Under the pieces are notes generated by a model, which worked only from the letters and a program-made list of their open reading frames with translations, did not search any database and had not been told where the DNA came from. A stretch of DNA of 24,425 nucleotides, from the NCBI GenBank assembly GCA_036403035.1, contig DASWRT010000069.1, positions 1 through 24,425 on the forward strand, in the 5' to 3' direction. Shown here in pieces: positions 23,818-24,425 of the stretch. Every line of letters starts with the position of its first letter. The stretch's first letter is position 1. Origin of the DNA: DASWRT01 sp036403035. Lineage in GTDB: Bacteria; Pseudomonadota; Alphaproteobacteria; ATCC43930; CGMCC-115725. The translations under genes were made by a program, and so were the position numbers.

Positions 23818-24348
23818 TCAGGGAGTCACGGCGTCGTGGCTGTGGATCTGCATCGCCTCGAGGAAGCGGGAGACCATGTTGTAGGCGGCGATGGTCGCCG
23901 TCAGCTCGACGATGAGCCGGTTGTCGAACGCCGCCCGCACGGCCGCGAACACCTCGTCCGGCACGTGAACGTCGCGCGTCATCGCGTCGGCGAGGGCCAG
24001 CACCGCGCGCTGCCGTGCATCGAACGCGTCGGACTCCCGCCATGCCGCCAGCGCGTCGAGCTGCGCCTGCGTCACGCCCTCCTTGAGCGCGATCGGCCGA
24101 TGCTGATCGGCCTCGTAGGGCGCGCCGTTGAGGATCGCGATGCGCATGATGACGAGTTCGCGAAGCGCGCCGGGAAGGGCGCACTCCTGGCGTATCGCGG
24201 TGAGGTAGCGGAGCCAGCCGGCCGCGACGGGCGGACTGTGCAGGAGCATCCGATAGAGATGGAGCACGCTGCCGCGCTGCGCCGCGATCTCGGCGGCAAG
24301 CGGCCGGGCGTCGGGATGCTCGATATCGGCGTACGGGATGCGGGCCAT
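23818..24348 (-). CDS. Carboxymuconolactone decarboxylase-like (AhpD-fold) protein
   Basis: This is a 176-residue all-helical protein of the CMD/AhpD superfamily, recognised by LRELVIMRIAILNGAPYEADQH and the following EGVTQAQLDAL (given in part). The CxxC redox motif of true AhpD peroxidase partners is absent from the core helix, so it resembles the cysteine-free branch often found with degradative dehydrogenases. The ATG at 24348 has TTGAGGA about nine bases upstream. It is the first visible gene of a pair with the downstream SDR. Its own upstream region is cut by the right edge. Reaction and substrate are unknown. Confidence 0.9.
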   Translation of the reverse strand: MARIPYADIEHPDARPLAAEIAAQRGSVLHLYRMLLHSPPVAAGWLRYLTAIRQECALPGALRELVIMRIAILNGAPYEADQHRPIALKEGVTQAQLDALAAWRESDAFDARQRAVLALADAMTRDVHVPDEVFAAVRAAFDNRLIVELTATIAAYNMVSRFLEAMQIHSHDAVTP

Positions 24349-24425
24349 GGGTGGAAATCCTCAAGGTTGGTACGTGGCCGGAACGTGCGGACGGTCCCGC
24401 ACCGGCTCTCGCCGCCTCCGCTTCG

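Overview
The window is a high-GC bacterial chromosome segment, most likely from an alphaproteobacterium. This is inferred from base composition, the HAD-IIA hydrolase of the TIGR01459 type, the CHASE2-cyclase and caspase-like genes, and the SDR/DUF427 neighbourhood; the species cannot be named from the sequence alone. There are no rRNA or tRNA genes, intact transposases or CRISPR arrays.

Left end (1-5013). A 3'-truncated ammonium transporter gene (amtB, minus strand, running off the left edge) is divergent from a HAD-IIA hydrolase (plus). A clade-3-like haem catalase with a TTG start (minus) follows. Next is a small unrecognised gene that keeps a strong ribosome binding site but has an in-frame amber codon 21 codons in.

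Signalling and putative conflict region (5151-18263). Five intact genes lie head to tail on the minus strand. Read in transcription order from the right they are: a secreted caspase-like/SH3/FGE-like protein, a YkgJ-type cysteine-cluster protein, a TPR-Rossmann (SLOG-like)-class III cyclase fusion, a protein with one TIR domain and two TIR-like domains, and an nSTAND1 NTPase with one transmembrane helix and a WD40 propeller. The TIR and nSTAND1 genes are 34 bases apart behind an excellent sigma-70 promoter (TTGACG-N17-TATAGT) that abuts an AT-rich 7+7 palindrome. They have visibly lower GC than their neighbours and look like an acquired two-gene TIR-STAND system. Divergent from the caspase gene is a plus-strand pair: an exported FecR-like protein and a CHASE2-transmembrane-class III adenylate/guanylate cyclase. 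TIR, STAND, SLOG-like, cyclase and caspase modules are parts that recur in bacterial immunity and regulated cell death, and this is the most interesting part of the window.

Right end (18327-24425). A class A penicillin-binding protein (minus) is followed by a metabolic/redox block. An SDR and a DUF427 gene form a minus-strand pair divergent from a LysR regulator, with a 7+7 inverted repeat between them as a candidate operator. A complex REP/BIME-like repeat separates the LysR gene from a second minus-strand pair, a carboxymuconolactone-decarboxylase-like protein and a second SDR.

Many long open frames overlap the real genes in other frames, as expected at this GC content; they were discarded.
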